Positions 21,736 to 34,218 of a DNA stretch of 64,000 nucleotides are shown here, piece after piece. The position numbers were made by a program, and so were the translations under genes. The notes under the pieces were generated by a model. The model did not search any database, was not told the DNA's origin, and saw only the letters and a list, made by a program, of their open reading frames with translations. The stretch is from Lingula anatina (lineage: Eukaryota > Brachiopoda > Lingulata > Lingulida > Lingulidae): positions 25,086 through 89,085 of the forward strand of contig NW_019775529.1 of the NCBI RefSeq assembly GCF_001039355.2, read 5' to 3'. Position 1 is the stretch's first letter. The number at the start of each line of letters is the position of its first letter.

Positions 21736-22136
21736 TTAGAGAGAGCACATTAAAAGTGGCAAACTACAGTCTCTTTGCAGTAAATTTCTGGCTTTTCTTT
21801 CCTTATGAAATATGTGCAAAGTACATATACATTTACTCGGGGGAATTTTTAATGCACAAATGTAATAAAAAAGTACTGTGTAAATGTTTACAAATACAGT
21901 ATTGTAAGTCTTTGAAAATTAAATTGAAAGTTTTCAGTGCAGTTTTTGTCATTATTTATCATACTTACACATGATGTTAGGTAATTATATGATTTAATCA
22001 ACTGTATTCATAACTTTCAACTTTGATGCACTTCTTGAAAATGTATTTGACCTTTGTTTTTCTGAGAATTATTTCAACATTAGAAATGTACCAACCAACT
22101 TTTAATTATAAATAAATATTAAATAATATTATTATT

Positions 22137-22536
22137 ATTATTTGTTGTTGTNTTTAATAAACATTATTATTAATTTTCTTCACAATAATAATAACAATAA
22201 TGGTTGTTATTAATACTTTTATCATTATTTTATATTTATTAATTCTAGCCAAATGTCATTGGTGATTTCACATGACATTTAATTTTTTTATCTTATTGTA
22301 CTTTGTTAGAACTCTTATCTTCTTACCACTGTTTCCAATGATAAGATCAAGATAACTGTCAATTACCTAATCGTAAAGCATGTTATATATCTCATTTTCA
22401 ATAAATCAAACATTAGAAAGAGAAATTTATGTCTCTTTGTGTTGAGTATGTATGTACTATTAGTAACAAGGCAAATTCTGCAAGGCATTATTTAAGTCTA
22501 TGTAGCTCATTTTAACATTAGATATTCATAAGATTT
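22137..22536. other. AT-rich spacer with N join
   Basis: ATT/TTG repeats surround a single N at 22152; no gene seen. Confidence 0.6.
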
Positions 22537-22567
22537 TTATATTTTACCTGTGCAACAAAACTGTTTA

Positions 22568-23786
22568 CTTACTTCATCAGTAAGGATCCCATTAATAGAT
22601 GAAATGCTATCATATGTAATGTGGTGGGATTTATACTTTCCGAGTGTTCTGTTGGTTGACTCCATGTTGGAGTCTTTGTAAATGACAGAGTGTTTGATGC
22701 TTTCCTCAAAGATGGTGTTCTTAGTGGAAGAGGGAGTTACAATATTGGATTTGGTAGAGTGAACGGTGGTGCTTCTGTGGTTGGATTGGACAACAGAGCT
22801 GGTAGGCATATTAGATGATTTAGCTTTTGGTGCTAGAAAGCACGGCACTGGAGGTTAACACAATTGGCTCCTGACAGTTGAAGTTGTCCAACACTTGTTC
22901 CTCTTGGACAACATGGCAGTCAGCTGTGTCTCCTGGAAGAGACAAGTTTATCCCATTTTGTCTTTTCATCATCTCCCCTTTATGTCCGACTCTTCCTGAC
23001 TGTACGCATCTTTTCCCTGGTCTAATAGGTAAATGTGATTGAACACATTCTTTGGCTTCAGGTTTTGTGCCTGGCTTTTTCTTGAGTTGCAGTTGTTGCT
23101 TTTTGGCAGGACTAGGCCATAAATCAACCCCACTTTCATTTGAAATTGACTCTTGTAACTTCTGAAGGATTGTTTTCAACTTTTCATTTGTGTGGCGGAT
23201 GGCTTCACCATCTGTAACTAAATAGGTTTTTGACTTAATTTGTGCTAAAAGATCATGGCACTTAGAAAGTTCTGTTTGTTTGGGGAATATTGGTGTTGGG
23301 ATTTCTGGCAAATTAGAAGATGACACATTTACATGCACTTCATAGTTATCCGGATCTGTGTTATTTGGTGTGAGCTTCGTCGATTTAAACAGGACCTCTT
23401 CATCTATAGTAAAAAACGAGGAGTTCCTGTAGTTGGCTGGTACATGTAGCTGATCCCAGCTCACATCTTTAAAACATAATATGCCAAACAAATGCTTGCA
23501 TTGCATCCATTTAATTGCCAGTCCTGGCAAGTACAAGATGGTGCAACCTCTCCGGATCCAAAAGTGAAAGTGTGCCAATATCCATGTTTGGTCTCACTTT
23601 GTATTTGACACCTGGCAGGACCAACCACAAAAATGGCTTCTTCCCTGTCCTCAAGATAGGATGCACTGGCTATTCTTCCCATACAATGTTTAGTAAAAAA
23701 CTCTGGGCGATTCTGTAGATAAGACGTAACTGTGGCATCATACTTCCTATAATATCCGGCATAGGTATTGTTCTTTTTTATGTATC
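22568..23786 (-). pseudogene. SWIM-type zinc-finger protein exon (MULE-associated type), copy 1
   Basis: An exon opening after TTTTTCAG near 23786 encodes NTYAGYYRKYDATV, RPEFFTKHCMGRIASASYL and GYWHTFTFGSGEVAPSCTCQ; a one-base frame change then leads to CKHLFGILCF and WDQLHVPANYRNSSFF. CTC...CKH is the CxCx(n)CxH SWIM zinc ligand set, here split by the frameshift. The long polar tail (~190 residues) has Lys/Gln-rich and Ser/Thr-rich parts, with a second frame change near 22830 and a GAA|GTAAGT donor near 22568. Such SWIM proteins are usually C-terminal parts of MULE-like transposases or domesticated relatives. The transposase domain is not in the window. The ~75 residues before the acceptor are intronic. 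Confidence 0.7.
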
Positions 23787-24051
23787 TGAAAAATGAAGTA
23801 TATCTTTGATTACATTTATATAAGTCAGAGGTAAAAATTGACATATTTTTAAGACAAGTAAATAATGCAGAATTATACATTGGACCTGGTGAATCTCTTT
23901 GAAAACTTTTGATTAACACTTTTATAAACAACTTACTTATCAGTAGCTTTTGCACATTCTGTTATACAGTATGTATACAAAACTGATGAAGGTTACTTGA
24001 TGAATAAAAATATTCCAGTTTTTCACCACCTGAGAGTTACTTTAACACTTA

Positions 24052-24252
24052 GGCCCCATTCAGAATAGATGATCCGAGTACTAACTGCAGGGGCCTAGCA
24101 ATTAAACCTCGCAGCCAAGAATTAATCTGTTATGTGGCGTGTGTGGAGGCAGGGAGACCATCAGGAATCAGCGTCATCTCTTTTGAAGTGTGATCTGCCA
24201 TATTTTGTTGGCAGATCAGTTAGCACTCAGATCTTCTATTGTGAATAGGGCC
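24052..24252. mobile_element. MITE with TTA target duplication
   Basis: Ends GGCCCCATTCAGAATAGA and TCTATTGTGAATAGGGCC are imperfect inverted repeats (~35 bp), flanked by TTA on both sides (24049-24051 and 24253-24255). A 3-bp TTA duplication is typical of PIF/Harbinger. Confidence 0.75.
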
Positions 24253-24803
24253 TTACTGTCATATTTAAGATATTTCATTTACACACATAACCCCAACCAG
24301 GTAATATGATGTGACTATTGTATTCATCAGTGCAGTGGGGATCAAAGTTGTATATGTGTCTGTAGTCTCATATAGAAATCACTAAACACACTAGACATAA
24401 TTATGAGAGGGGACATTTTAAAAGTGGCAAACTACAGTCTCTTTGCAGTGAATTTCAGACTTTTGTTTCCTTATGAAATATTACAAAGTACATATAAATT
24501 TACTTGGGGGATTTTTAATGCAAAAATGTAAGTAAAAAGTACTGTGCAAGTGTTTATGAATACAGTTTTTATGTCTTTGAAAATTAAATTGAGAGTCTAC
24601 AATGCAGTTTTTGTCACTATTTATCATACTTATATTATATTAGGTAATTATATGATTTCATCAACTTTATTCATAACTTTCAATTTTAATGCACTTCTTG
24701 ACCTTTGTTTTTCTGAGAATTATCATTTCAACATTATTAATGTACCAACCAACTTTTAATTATAAATAAATATTTAATATTATTATTTATTGTTGTTGTT
24801 TTN

Positions 24804-25045
24804 CCTCTCCAGATCCAAAAGTGAAAGTGTGCCAATATCCACGTTTGGTCTCACTTTGTATTTGATACCTGCCAGGACCAACCACAAATATGGCTTCTTC
24901 CCTGTCCTCAAGATAGAATGCACTGGCTATTCTTCTCATACAATGTTTAGTAAAAAAAACTCTGGGCAATTCTGTAGATAAGATGGAACTGTGGCATCAT
25001 ACTTCCTATAATATCCGGCATAGGTATTGTTCTTTTTTATGTATC
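24804..25045 (-). pseudogene. SWIM exon copy 2, truncated at N
   Basis: Matches copy 1 from the acceptor through GYWHTFTFGSGE, then stops at the single N (24803), so the zinc ligands are missing. RPEFF is altered by a base change (CPEFF) with a nearby frameshift in the A-run. Confidence 0.8.
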
Positions 25046-25239
25046 TGAAAAATGAATTATATCTTTGATTACATTTATATAAGTCAGAGGTAAAAATTGA
25101 CATATTTTTAAGACAAGTAAATAATGCAGAATTATATATTGGACCTGGTGAATCTCTTTGAAAACTTTTGATTAACACTTTTTATATGCAACTTACTTAT
25201 CAGTAGCTTTTGCACATTCTATTATACAGTATGAAAATC

Positions 25240-26734
25240 ATCATGTTATAACATATCAAAATGATTTACATTAAAAATATTGGAAGTTGGGGCCGGCTGA
25301 AGGGCCAGGAAAATTTTTGGTAGTTTAGAGGGTGAACGTTGTTATTTGGTACGGTTTAGAACATTGATTCAGCAGTCATATATTGGCAATCTAACTGTGA
25401 TCTTGAAATTGACCTTTGACCCACTTTTCAACATGAACCCCACAAATTTGGAATAAACCTATTTTTAGGTAATGGTAATTTTGGTTTTAGGTAATTTTCA
25501 ACAAAATTGAGAATATTTGTTTACTGCATTTTGTAGACCTTGTCAAGCACAACACTGGAATTAAGTGGTGTCGCTATTTTTGCTTTTCCATATGAATGCG
25601 CTTACTCCCCCTTACCAAAAGTCCTATAGGATCGTGTAGGACTTTTTCGTTAGGGCCAGCTGATGGTACAATACCAGGAGGTGGTATCGCCTCTCTGATC
25701 CTCTATAATAAGATATATAAGAATTTTTTGGCCAATTATAAAAATCAGAAATCATTTCCTTTGGAGCAAAGTTTGATGAGTAAAATTAATACCATAGATC
25801 AATCAAAAATTGGGTTTGTAAACAACTGAAAATTGGTTTCAGCACTTGGATAAAAATTGTTTAAAAGGCGTTCGAAAGCTTAGAGTCTACTGCTGCTAGG
25901 TCAAAAGGTACAAAGTGGCGAATGCTGGGTGAGAAGAGTCCCCCATGTTGCTTTCAACCCTTTTCTCCATTCATTCCACTCAGCTTGGTGAGATTCTGTC
26001 CAATCACCTTACTTTCAGTTTTGACAACATCTCTTAGTTTCATAGGATCCTCCCACGTAGCCCTGTTATATCAAATTGTAATTCAATATGTCACAATACA
26101 TTGGATCACATACCTGTAAAAGTTGTTTTAAAGAGGCATACTCTCAGTTAAAGTACATGCCTAGACCATAGGTCAGAACTGGTGCCATTTTGTATTTTAA
26201 TTCTGATGAGACTGTTAACAACGTGAGTAGACAAGTGAGAGTATTGAGATCATCCACTCCTTATCTGCCAGAGACAGGAATTATCAATTAATTTTTCTTA
26301 GATGATCTCGCCACACCACAAATGGCCAAAGCTGTACAAGATTAGCTTTACCACCATGGCATCAACAGGGTGGACTAACTTGCTAAATCTCCAGACACAA
26401 ACCCCATTAAAAGCCTGTGGAATGAGATTTGAAATCAAGTGGCAAAAGATAGCCCCTTTATCAGAAACGCTCTAATTCGAAATGTCTTTAAAATTGTAAC
26501 CTGAAATTTATTAATTGAACCGTTATCAGTGAATGTCCAAAATACTCAGGATTGTGACTATATTTGCAAAACGGTGCAATAATTTTGTCACCCCCTGTAG
26601 ATCCAATTGAATAAAACAGAAAAAGTGAAAAATGAAGTTAGAGATATATATTCAGAGGCGAATCAAGGATTATTTGAAGGGAGGGGGGGGGGGTTCCAGA
26701 ATGCAAAGCCGACCTTTAACCACCCCACCCCCCC
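25240..26734. repeat. Repeat unit with G-run elements and dead transposon, copy 1
   Basis: Begins AGTTGGGGCCGGCTGAAGGG, includes a TTGACCTTTGACC stretch, AATACCAGGAGGTGGTATCG, and ends in a G-run/C-run before N at 26735. The part from 25708 is repeated almost base for base at 26736-27716, and the whole again at 29440-31060 with more divergence. Confidence 0.7.
26230..26599 (+). pseudogene. Tc1/mariner transposase remnant, copy 1
   Basis: Plus-strand reading: ATPQMAKAVQD, stop, LYHHGINRVD, stop, then SPDTNPIKSLWNEI, stop, NQVAKDSP. This is the last third of a Tc1-like DD34E transposase; the catalytic Glu in PIE has become Lys and three codons are stops. The right terminus TTTTGTCACCCCCTG followed by TA fits a Tc1-type inverted-repeat end. 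The left half is missing. Confidence 0.75.
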
Positions 26735-26735
26735 N

Positions 26736-27716
26736 AATATATATAAGAATTTTTTGGGCCAATTATAAAAATCAGAAATCATTTCCTTTGGAGCAAAGTT
26801 TGATGAGTAAAATTAATACCATAGATCAATCAAAAATTGGGTTTGTAAACAACTGAAAATTGGTTTCAGCACTTGGATAAAAATTGTTTAAAAGGCGTTC
26901 GAAAGCTTAGAGTCTACTGCTGCTAGGTCAAAAGGTACAAAGTGGCGAATGCTGGGTGAGAAGAGTCCCCCATGTTGCTTTCAACCCTTTTCTCCATTCA
27001 TTCCACTCAGCTTGGTGAGATTCTGTCCAATCACCTTACTTTCAGTTTTGACAACATCTCTTAGTTTCATAGGATCCTCCCACGTAGCCCTGTTATATCA
27101 AATTGTAATTCAATATGTCACAATACATTGGATCACATACCTGTAAAAGTTGTTTTAAAGAGGCATACTCTCAGTTAAAGTACATGCCTAGACCATAGGT
27201 CAGAACTGGTGCCATTTTGTATTTTAATTCTGATGAGACTGTTAACAACGTGAGTAGACAAGTGAGAGTATTGAGATCATCCACTCCTTATCTGCCAGAG
27301 ACAGGAATTATCAATTAATTTTTCTTAGATGATCTCGCCACACCACAAATAGCCAAAGCTGTACAAGATTAGCTTTACCACCATGGCATCAACAGGGTGG
27401 ACTAACTTGCCCAATCTCCAGACACAAACCCCATTAAAAGCCTGTGGAATGAGATTTGAAATCAAGTGGCAAAAGATAGCCCCTTTATCAGAAACGCTCT
27501 AATTCGAAATGTCTTTAAAATTGTAACCTGAAATTTATTAATTGAACCGTTATCAGTGAATGTCCAAAATACTCAGGATTGTGACTATATTTGCAAAACG
27601 GTGCAATAATTTTGTCACCCCCTGTAGATCCAATTGAATAAAACAGAAAAAGTGAAAAATGAAGTTAGAGATATATATTCAGAGGCGAATCAAGGATTAT
27701 TTGAAGGGAGGGGGGG
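26736..27716. repeat. Second, nearly identical copy of 25708-26700
   Basis: Only a handful of differences over ~980 bp (for example CACAAATGGCC versus CACAAATAGCC). Bounded by N at 26735 and the N-gap at 27717. Includes a second Tc1 remnant ending at 27626. Likely allelic or assembly duplication. Confidence 0.8.
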
Positions 27717-27984
27717 NNNNNNNNNNNNNNNNNNNNNNNNNNNNNNNNNNNNNNNNNNNNNNNNNNNNNNNNNNNNNNNNNNNNNNNNNNNNNNNNNNNN
27801 NNNNNNNNNNNNNNNNNNNNNNNNNNNNNNNNNNNNNNNNNNNNNNNNNNNNNNNNNNNNNNNNNNNNNNNNNNNNNNNNNNNNNNNNNNNNNNNNNNNN
27901 NNNNNNNNNNNNNNNNNNNNNNNNNNNNNNNNNNNNNNNNNNNNNNNNNNNNNNNNNNNNNNNNNNNNNNNNNNNNNNNNNNNN
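27717..27984. other. Assembly gap (268 N)
   Basis: Unknown bases; no feature can be called across it. Confidence 1.
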
Positions 27985-29031
27985 CATCCTTGACATGGGG
28001 TTCGGGGCCCACTGAAGAGCCCCAGTAAGTTTTTATAGTTTAGGGGGGGAACGGTGTTATTTGGTAGGCCTACGGTTTAGAACTGTAATATTCAGCCAGT
28101 CAAAATTTTAATTCTCAGGTGTTTTTGGTCATGAGGGATTGTAGCAGATCGAAAATGATACTTGTACGACACACAAACTGACCGCCAATACTCATTTTCA
28201 ATATATAAGTCCATTTAAACTCTTTTATCAGTATTCTCAATATCAAGAGAGAGAGAGAAATGTGATTCAAATTTACTTTATTGTATGATTATTATTTAAT
28301 TAATTTCTTTGATACATCTTTTATTCATTAACACGATGTTTATTCTTAACAACCCAGAGGGTACGTTTTACCCCAATGGATAAAGTTTAGTATTATTATT
28401 ATTATAATCATTATTATAATTATTATCAAAGCATAGCGTTCAAGTACAAATTAAGCCCGAACACCAGTCTAGCAACATTAAAAATAAATCAGTGATTATT
28501 AGATTTATCTGTTCTCTATCACTCACACACACACACACGCACACACGAAATCACGTAACCATAATAAATTTCAATAGCGACCTTCTTTGCTGGTAAAATG
28601 GGTCATGCGTCTACGTCATCATCTTGTGAGTGGGAATACAGTGCACCAAGTGGTATGAAAAATAACTAGTTCTCACACGAAGCCCTCTATTGGCAAAATC
28701 CCCTAGCCCATCTTAGAATACGACGACCATTCTGAACATGGTACATGCCCTTCTCACCCCCAGCTTCCCACTTTGACTAAATAAAAAAATTTAAAAAATC
28801 ATAATTTATTTATTATTATTATTTTATTTTATTTTATTTTATTTATTTTATTATTATTATTATTTTTTTTTTTTTGTGACTGTATTACCATAAATACCAA
28901 ACCATGTTTTTGTTTTACATAAAATGTGCAGAGTGGCTTTGTTTAGTAAAAAGGCTGCTTTAAATCAATATTATCAGGATTAGATTTTTTACAAATACTT
29001 ATGTACAGTTTTATAAGTATTGAAAGAAGCT
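27985..29031. repeat. Repeat segment paralogous to 31060-32190
   Basis: Starts CATCCTTGACATGGGGTTCG and runs through GGTAGGCCTACGGTTTAGAA, ACAACCCAGAGGGTACGTTT, (ATT)n and (CA)n tracts to TATTGAAAGAAGCT. The order is the same in the second copy, but the microsatellite lengths differ strongly (CA tract 28527-28546 versus 31682-31722). No coding. Confidence 0.8.
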
Positions 29032-29032
29032 N

Positions 29033-29225
29033 CACCTGGCAGGACCAACCACAAAAATGGCTTCTTCCCTGTCCTCAAGATAGGATGCACTGGCTATTCT
29101 TCTCATACAATTTTTTAGTAAAAAAACTCTGGGCAATTCTGTAGATAAGACGGAACTGTGGCATCATACTTCCTATAATATCCGGCATAGGTATTGTTCT
29201 TTTTTATGTATCTGAAAAATGAAGT
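29033..29225 (-). pseudogene. SWIM exon copy 3, truncated at N
   Basis: Covers the N-terminal part (NTYAGYYRKYDATVPSYL, then RIASASYLEDREEA) and is cut at N 29032. RCQIQSETK and the zinc ligands are absent. Confidence 0.8.
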
Positions 29226-29439
29226 ATATCTTTGATTACATTTATATAAGTCAGAGGTAAAAATTGACATATTTTTAAGACAAGTAAATAATGCAGAATT
29301 ATACATTGGACCTGGTGAATCTCTTTGAAAACTTTTGATTAACACTTTTATATACAACTTACTTATCAGTAGCTTTTGCACATTCTATTATACAGTATGA
29401 AAATCATCATGTTATAACATATCAAAATGATTTACATTA

Positions 29440-31540
29440 AAAATTTTGGGAGTTGGGGCGGGCTGAAGGGCCAGGAAAAATTTTGGTAGTTTAGAGGGTG
29501 AATGTTGTTAATATTGGTATGGTTTAGAACATTGATTCAGCAATTCAAAATAAATGTGACCTTTGAATTAACCTTTGACCTACTTTTCACCATGAACTGA
29601 ACTTTGCAACATTTTAGTCCCTTTTATCTCCAAAACTGGCAGAGATAAGGCCATAGTTACTATTGAACTTAAATAGGCAGTCATATATTGGCAATCTAAC
29701 TGTGATCTTGAAATTGACCTTTGACCCACTTTTCAACATGAACCCCACTTGACAAATTTGGAATAAACCTATTTTTACCCATGATTTTGTTTTAAATGGT
29801 AATTTTCAACAAAATTGAGAACTTTTGTTTACTGCATTTTGCAGACATTGTCAAGCACAACACTGGAAGTGGTGTCGCTATTTTTGCTTTTCCATACGAA
29901 TGTGCTTACTCCCCCTTACGAAAAAGTCCTATAGGATCCTGGACTTATTCGTTAGGACCAGCTGATGGTACAATACCAGGAGGTGGTATCGCCTCTCTGA
30001 TCCTCTATAATAATATATATAAGAATTTTTTTGGCCAATTATAAAAATCAGAAATCATTTCCTTTGGAGCAAAGTTTGATGAGTAAAATTAATACCATAG
30101 ATCAATCAAAAATTGGGTTTGTAAACAACTGAAAATTGGTTAATGCACTCGGATAAAAATTGTTTAAAAGGCGTTCGAAAGTCTACTGCTGCTAGGTCAA
30201 AAGATAAAAGGTGGCGAATGCTGGGTGAGAAGAGTCCCCCATGTTGCTTTCAACCCTTTTCTCCATTCTGACCTTAAAAATACACTCAGCTTTGTGAGAT
30301 TCTGTCCAATCACCTTACTTTCAGTTTTGACAACATCTTTTAGTTTCATAGGATCCTCCCATGTAGCCCTGTTATATCAAATTGCAATTCAATATGTCAC
30401 AATACATTGGATCACATACCTGTAAAAGTTGTTTTAAAGAGGCATACTCTCAGTTAAAGTACATGCCTAGACCATAGGTCAGAACTGGTGCCATTTTGTA
30501 TTTTAATTCTGATGAGACTGTTAACAACGTGAGTAGACAAGTGAGAGTATTGAGATCATCCACTCCTTATCTGCCAGAGACAGGAATTATCAATTAATTT
30601 TTCTTAGATGATCTCGCCACACCACAAATAGCCAAAGCTGTACAAGATTAGCTTTACCACCATGGCATCAACAGGGTGGACTGACTTGCCCACTCTCCAG
30701 ACACAAACCCCATTAAAAGCCTGTGAAATGAGATTTGAAATCAAGTGGCAAAAAATAGCCCCTTTACCAGAAACACTCTAATTCAAAATGTCTTTAAAAT
30801 TGTAACCTGAAGTTTATTAATTGAACCGTTAATGGTGAATGTCCAAAATACTCAGGATTGTGACTATATTTGCAAAACGGTGCAATAATTTTGTCACCCC
30901 CTGTAGATCCAATTGAATAAAACAGAAAAGTGAAAAATGAAGTTAGAGATATATATTCAGAGGCGGATCAAGGATTATTTGAAGGGAGGGGGGGGGGGGG
31001 TTCTTGAGAATGCAAAGCCGACCTTTAACTGCCCTCCCCCCCCCATTCCCCTCTCCACATCCTTGACATGGGGTTCGGGGCCCACTGAAGAGCCCCAATA
31101 AGTTTTTATAGTTTAGGGGGGGTATTATTTGGTAGGCCTACGGTTTAGAACTATAATATTCAGCCAGTCAAAATTTTAATTTTAAAAATTAAAATGGGAG
31201 GATGGATTACACATTGTACTGCGTTAGGAATTTTAATTCTCAGGTGTTATTGGTCGTGAGGGATTGAGGCAGCAGTGTAAACAGATCGAAAAAGATACTT
31301 GTACACACACAAACTGGCCGCCAATACTCATTCTCAATGTATAAGTCCATTTAAACTCTTTTATCAGCATTCTCGATATGAAGAGAGAGAGATGTGATTC
31401 AAATTTACTTTATTTTATGATTATTATTTAATTAATTTCTTTTATACATCTTTTATTCATTAACACAATGTTTTATTCTTAACAACCCAGAGAGTACGTT
31501 TTACCCCAATGGATAAAGTTTATTATTATTATTATTATAA

Positions 31541-31586
<46 letters not shown>

Positions 31587-31681
31587 CAAAGCATAGCGTT
31601 CAAGTACAAATTAGGCCCGAACACAAGTCTAGCATTAAAAAAAAACAGTGATTATTAGATTTATCTGTTTTCTATCACTCA

Positions 31682-31724
<43 letters not shown>

Positions 31725-32190
31725 AATCACGTAACCATAATAAATTTCAATAGCGACCTTCTTTGCTGGTAAAATGGGTCATGCGTCTACGTCATCATTT
31801 TGTGAGTGGGAATACAGCGCACCAAGTGGTATGAAAAATAACTGGTTCTCACACGAAGCCCTCTATTGGCAGAATCCCCTAGCCCATCTTAGAATACGAC
31901 AACCATTCTGAACATGGTACATGCCCTTCTCACCCCCCCCTCCCCACTTTGACCGAAGAAAAAAATTTAAAAAATCATGATTTATTTATTTATTTATTTA
32001 TTATTATTATTTTTTTTTTTTTTTTGCATGTATTTCTGTGACTGTCTTACCATAAATACCAAACCATGTTTTTGTTTTACATGAAATGTGCAGAGTGGCT
32101 TTGTTTAGTGAAAAGGCTGCTTAAAATCGATATTATCAGGATTAGATTTTTTACAAATACTTATGTACAGTTTTAGAAGTATTGAAAGAA
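29440..32190. repeat. Second full repeat unit of the SWIM-linked array
   Basis: Same order as 25240-29031: G-run element, TTGACCTTTGACC stretch, AATACCAGGAGG segment, Tc1 remnant (ends at 30904), G-run, CATCCTTGACATGGGG segment, (ATT)n, (CA)n. It lacks the internal duplication, so it probably shows the true unit structure. Confidence 0.75.
30530..30904 (+). pseudogene. Tc1/mariner transposase remnant, copy 3
   Basis: Same stops and PIK change as copies 1 and 2, so the element was dead before the repeat unit multiplied. Ends TTTGTCACCCCCTG then TA. Confidence 0.75.
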
Positions 32191-32335
32191 GCTATTATAT
32201 AACAAATGGTAAAACCGGTGAATTTATAAACGTATAGGCCCATATATTCATATTTACATATGCTATTATATAACAAATGGTAAAACTGGTGAATTTATAA
32301 ACCTGTAGGCCCATATATTCATATTTACATATGGT
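32191..32335. repeat. Tandem duplication of ~70 bp
   Basis: GCTATTATATAACAAATGGT...CATATATTCATATTTACATAT occurs twice head to tail with three differences. Confidence 0.9.
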
Positions 32336-32711
32336 GTATTATAATTGTATATGTCTGGTGCTGTCACAGAAAAAATCTATTAAACTCTGTTGTTGCAACC
32401 TGTTTTGTGTCTGTATATTTTGCCAGCTTTGCTGTCTAGTCTTATGTTAGTGCTCATCTTATTGTTTGCCTAAGGATAATTAAGTATAAAAGATGTCTGC
32501 AGCAATTTTGTATAAGGTAATATACAGAGAATTATTTTAATATTATTTCCTTAAAATAAAGATTTTAGCAACTTTTTTTGCGATAAGTATATGGAAGCTT
32601 TTATACTAGTATGTACACTACTGTTGTGATCCCATTGTACTAGTCTTTATACTAGTCTGTACACTACTGCTNCGAACCCCCCCTGGCTATGGGCCTGAGA
32701 TGTGACTGTGG

Positions 32712-32841
32712 GTTTAGTGATTGTCATATGAGACTACATACACATAACCATGATCCTCACTGCTCTGATGAATACAATATTCAGAGCAGTGAGGATCATG
32801 GTTATATATGTGTCTGTAGTCTCATATGACAATCACTAAAC
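32712..32841. repeat. Long near-perfect palindrome
   Basis: Left arm GTTTAGTGATTGTCATATGA...CTCACTGCTCTGA and right arm TCAGAGCAGTGAGGATCATG...CAATCACTAAAC pair over ~57 bp with a loop of about 13 bases. Paralogous segments (21.5, 24.35 kb) contain only the right arm, so the left arm is a new inverted copy. It starts 40 bp after an N join. Confidence 0.85.
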
Positions 32842-33025
32842 ACACTGTGGACATAATTATACAGTGATAAAAGAGAGGGGACATTTTAAAAGTGGCAAAC
32901 CACAGTCTCTTTGCAGTGAATATCAGGATTTTGTTTCCTTAACGTGAAATATGTACAAAGTATATAGAAATTTACATGGGAACATTTTTAGTGCACAAAT
33001 GTTATTAAAAAGTACTGTAAAGATG

Positions 33026-33586
33026 GTTATATAGATATGGCTTTGGATATGTCTGGGAGGCTCAGGGTGTGGGAAATTCTGTTTTATTTCTTAAAGTTTT
33101 CAGAGAAAGATTAGTAGATAATGCTGGCCAAATATGGCACAGTGACATATGTAAGAGCAGCAAACTGGATACTTATTCATTATTTAAGAGCACGTTAACA
33201 CTGGAGTGTTACCTATTAAGTGTTAAAAATGTAAAACATAGAAACTCACTAGCAAGATTCAGATGCGCAAATCACCTACTACATATTGAGAGCGGTAGAT
33301 GGAGAGGTATAGAAAGATGCAATAGACTCTGTTTAATCTGTAAAAAACATAATATTTATGATGTAGAAGACAAATACCATTTTTTAATGACATGTGTAGC
33401 ATATACAGAATTAAGAGGAAAATATCTGCCAGTGAATAACCCTACTAAAGAAAGTTTTTTAAGATTAATGGCTACAAAAAAGACAAATTTAATAGCAAAT
33501 CTGGCTGCTTATATATATAATGCTTTTTTATTAAGAAAAGAAATTTTGAGTCACTGACAAAATAAACAATCCTTAATACTATACTA

Positions 33587-33643
<57 letters not shown>

Positions 33644-33694
33644 GTACTATGGGCCGGAGGCCTTGGAAAACTGAATAAAACATCATCATCATTA
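33026..33694 (+). mobile_element. 5'-truncated LINE with 10-bp target duplication
   Basis: Plus-strand frame from 33026: YGFGYVWEAQG, RERLVDNAGQIW, SLARFRCANHLLHIESGRW and CLICKKHNIYDVEDKYHFLM, the C-terminal Cys-His region of the same broad LINE group as at 10.5 and 62.8 kb. The frame is open to a TGA near 33555. The 3' tail includes GGGCCGGAGGCC, GAATAAAA and a (CAT)n end. TGTAAAGATG flanks both sides (33016-33025, 33695-33704); the two paralogous segments at 21.88 and 24.54 kb lack the insert, confirming the boundaries. An (ATT)n tract at 33586-33642 lies within the 3' tail. Confidence 0.85.
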
Positions 33695-34034
33695 TGTAAA
33701 GATGTTTATAAATAGTTTTTATAACTCTTTGAAATAAAATTAAAAGTCTACAATGTAGTTTTTGTTATGTTATTGTTTATCATACTTGTATTATTTTAGG
33801 TAATTAAGATTTTATCAACTGTATTCATAACTTTCAATTTTAACACACTTCTTGAAAATCTATTTGACCTTTGTTTCTCTTAGAATTATCATTTCAACAT
33901 TAAAAATGTACCAACCAACTTTTAATTATAAATAAATATTAAATGATAATATTATCATTATTTGGTGGTGGTGTTGTTATATTAATATGACTGTCTAAGA
34001 ATATAAGGTTTAAGAGCTCAATTCCAACGAAAAT

Positions 34035-34218
34035 AAGTGCATTCAAAACAGTGTACTAACAGTCTGCAGATCAAATATGGCAACCCACTAACAAGCTTGC
34101 CTCTTAATTCCTGATTAGTCAAAGAACAGATACTCCGCAGGGATTATGCAACGAGCATTCAAGTGGGTCGGCCATATTTGATCCGTGGATCTGTTAGTCT
34201 GCTGTGCTGAATACACTT
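34035..34218. mobile_element. MITE, second copy of the 21154 family
   Basis: Ends AAGTGCATTC and GAATACACTT; shares internal TAACAGxTCTGCAGATCAAA and GCCATATTTGATCC blocks with 21154-21342. Confidence 0.7.

Noticed and set aside
27634-28015. Long open frames on both strands
   Set aside because: They consist of unknown bases in the assembly gap.
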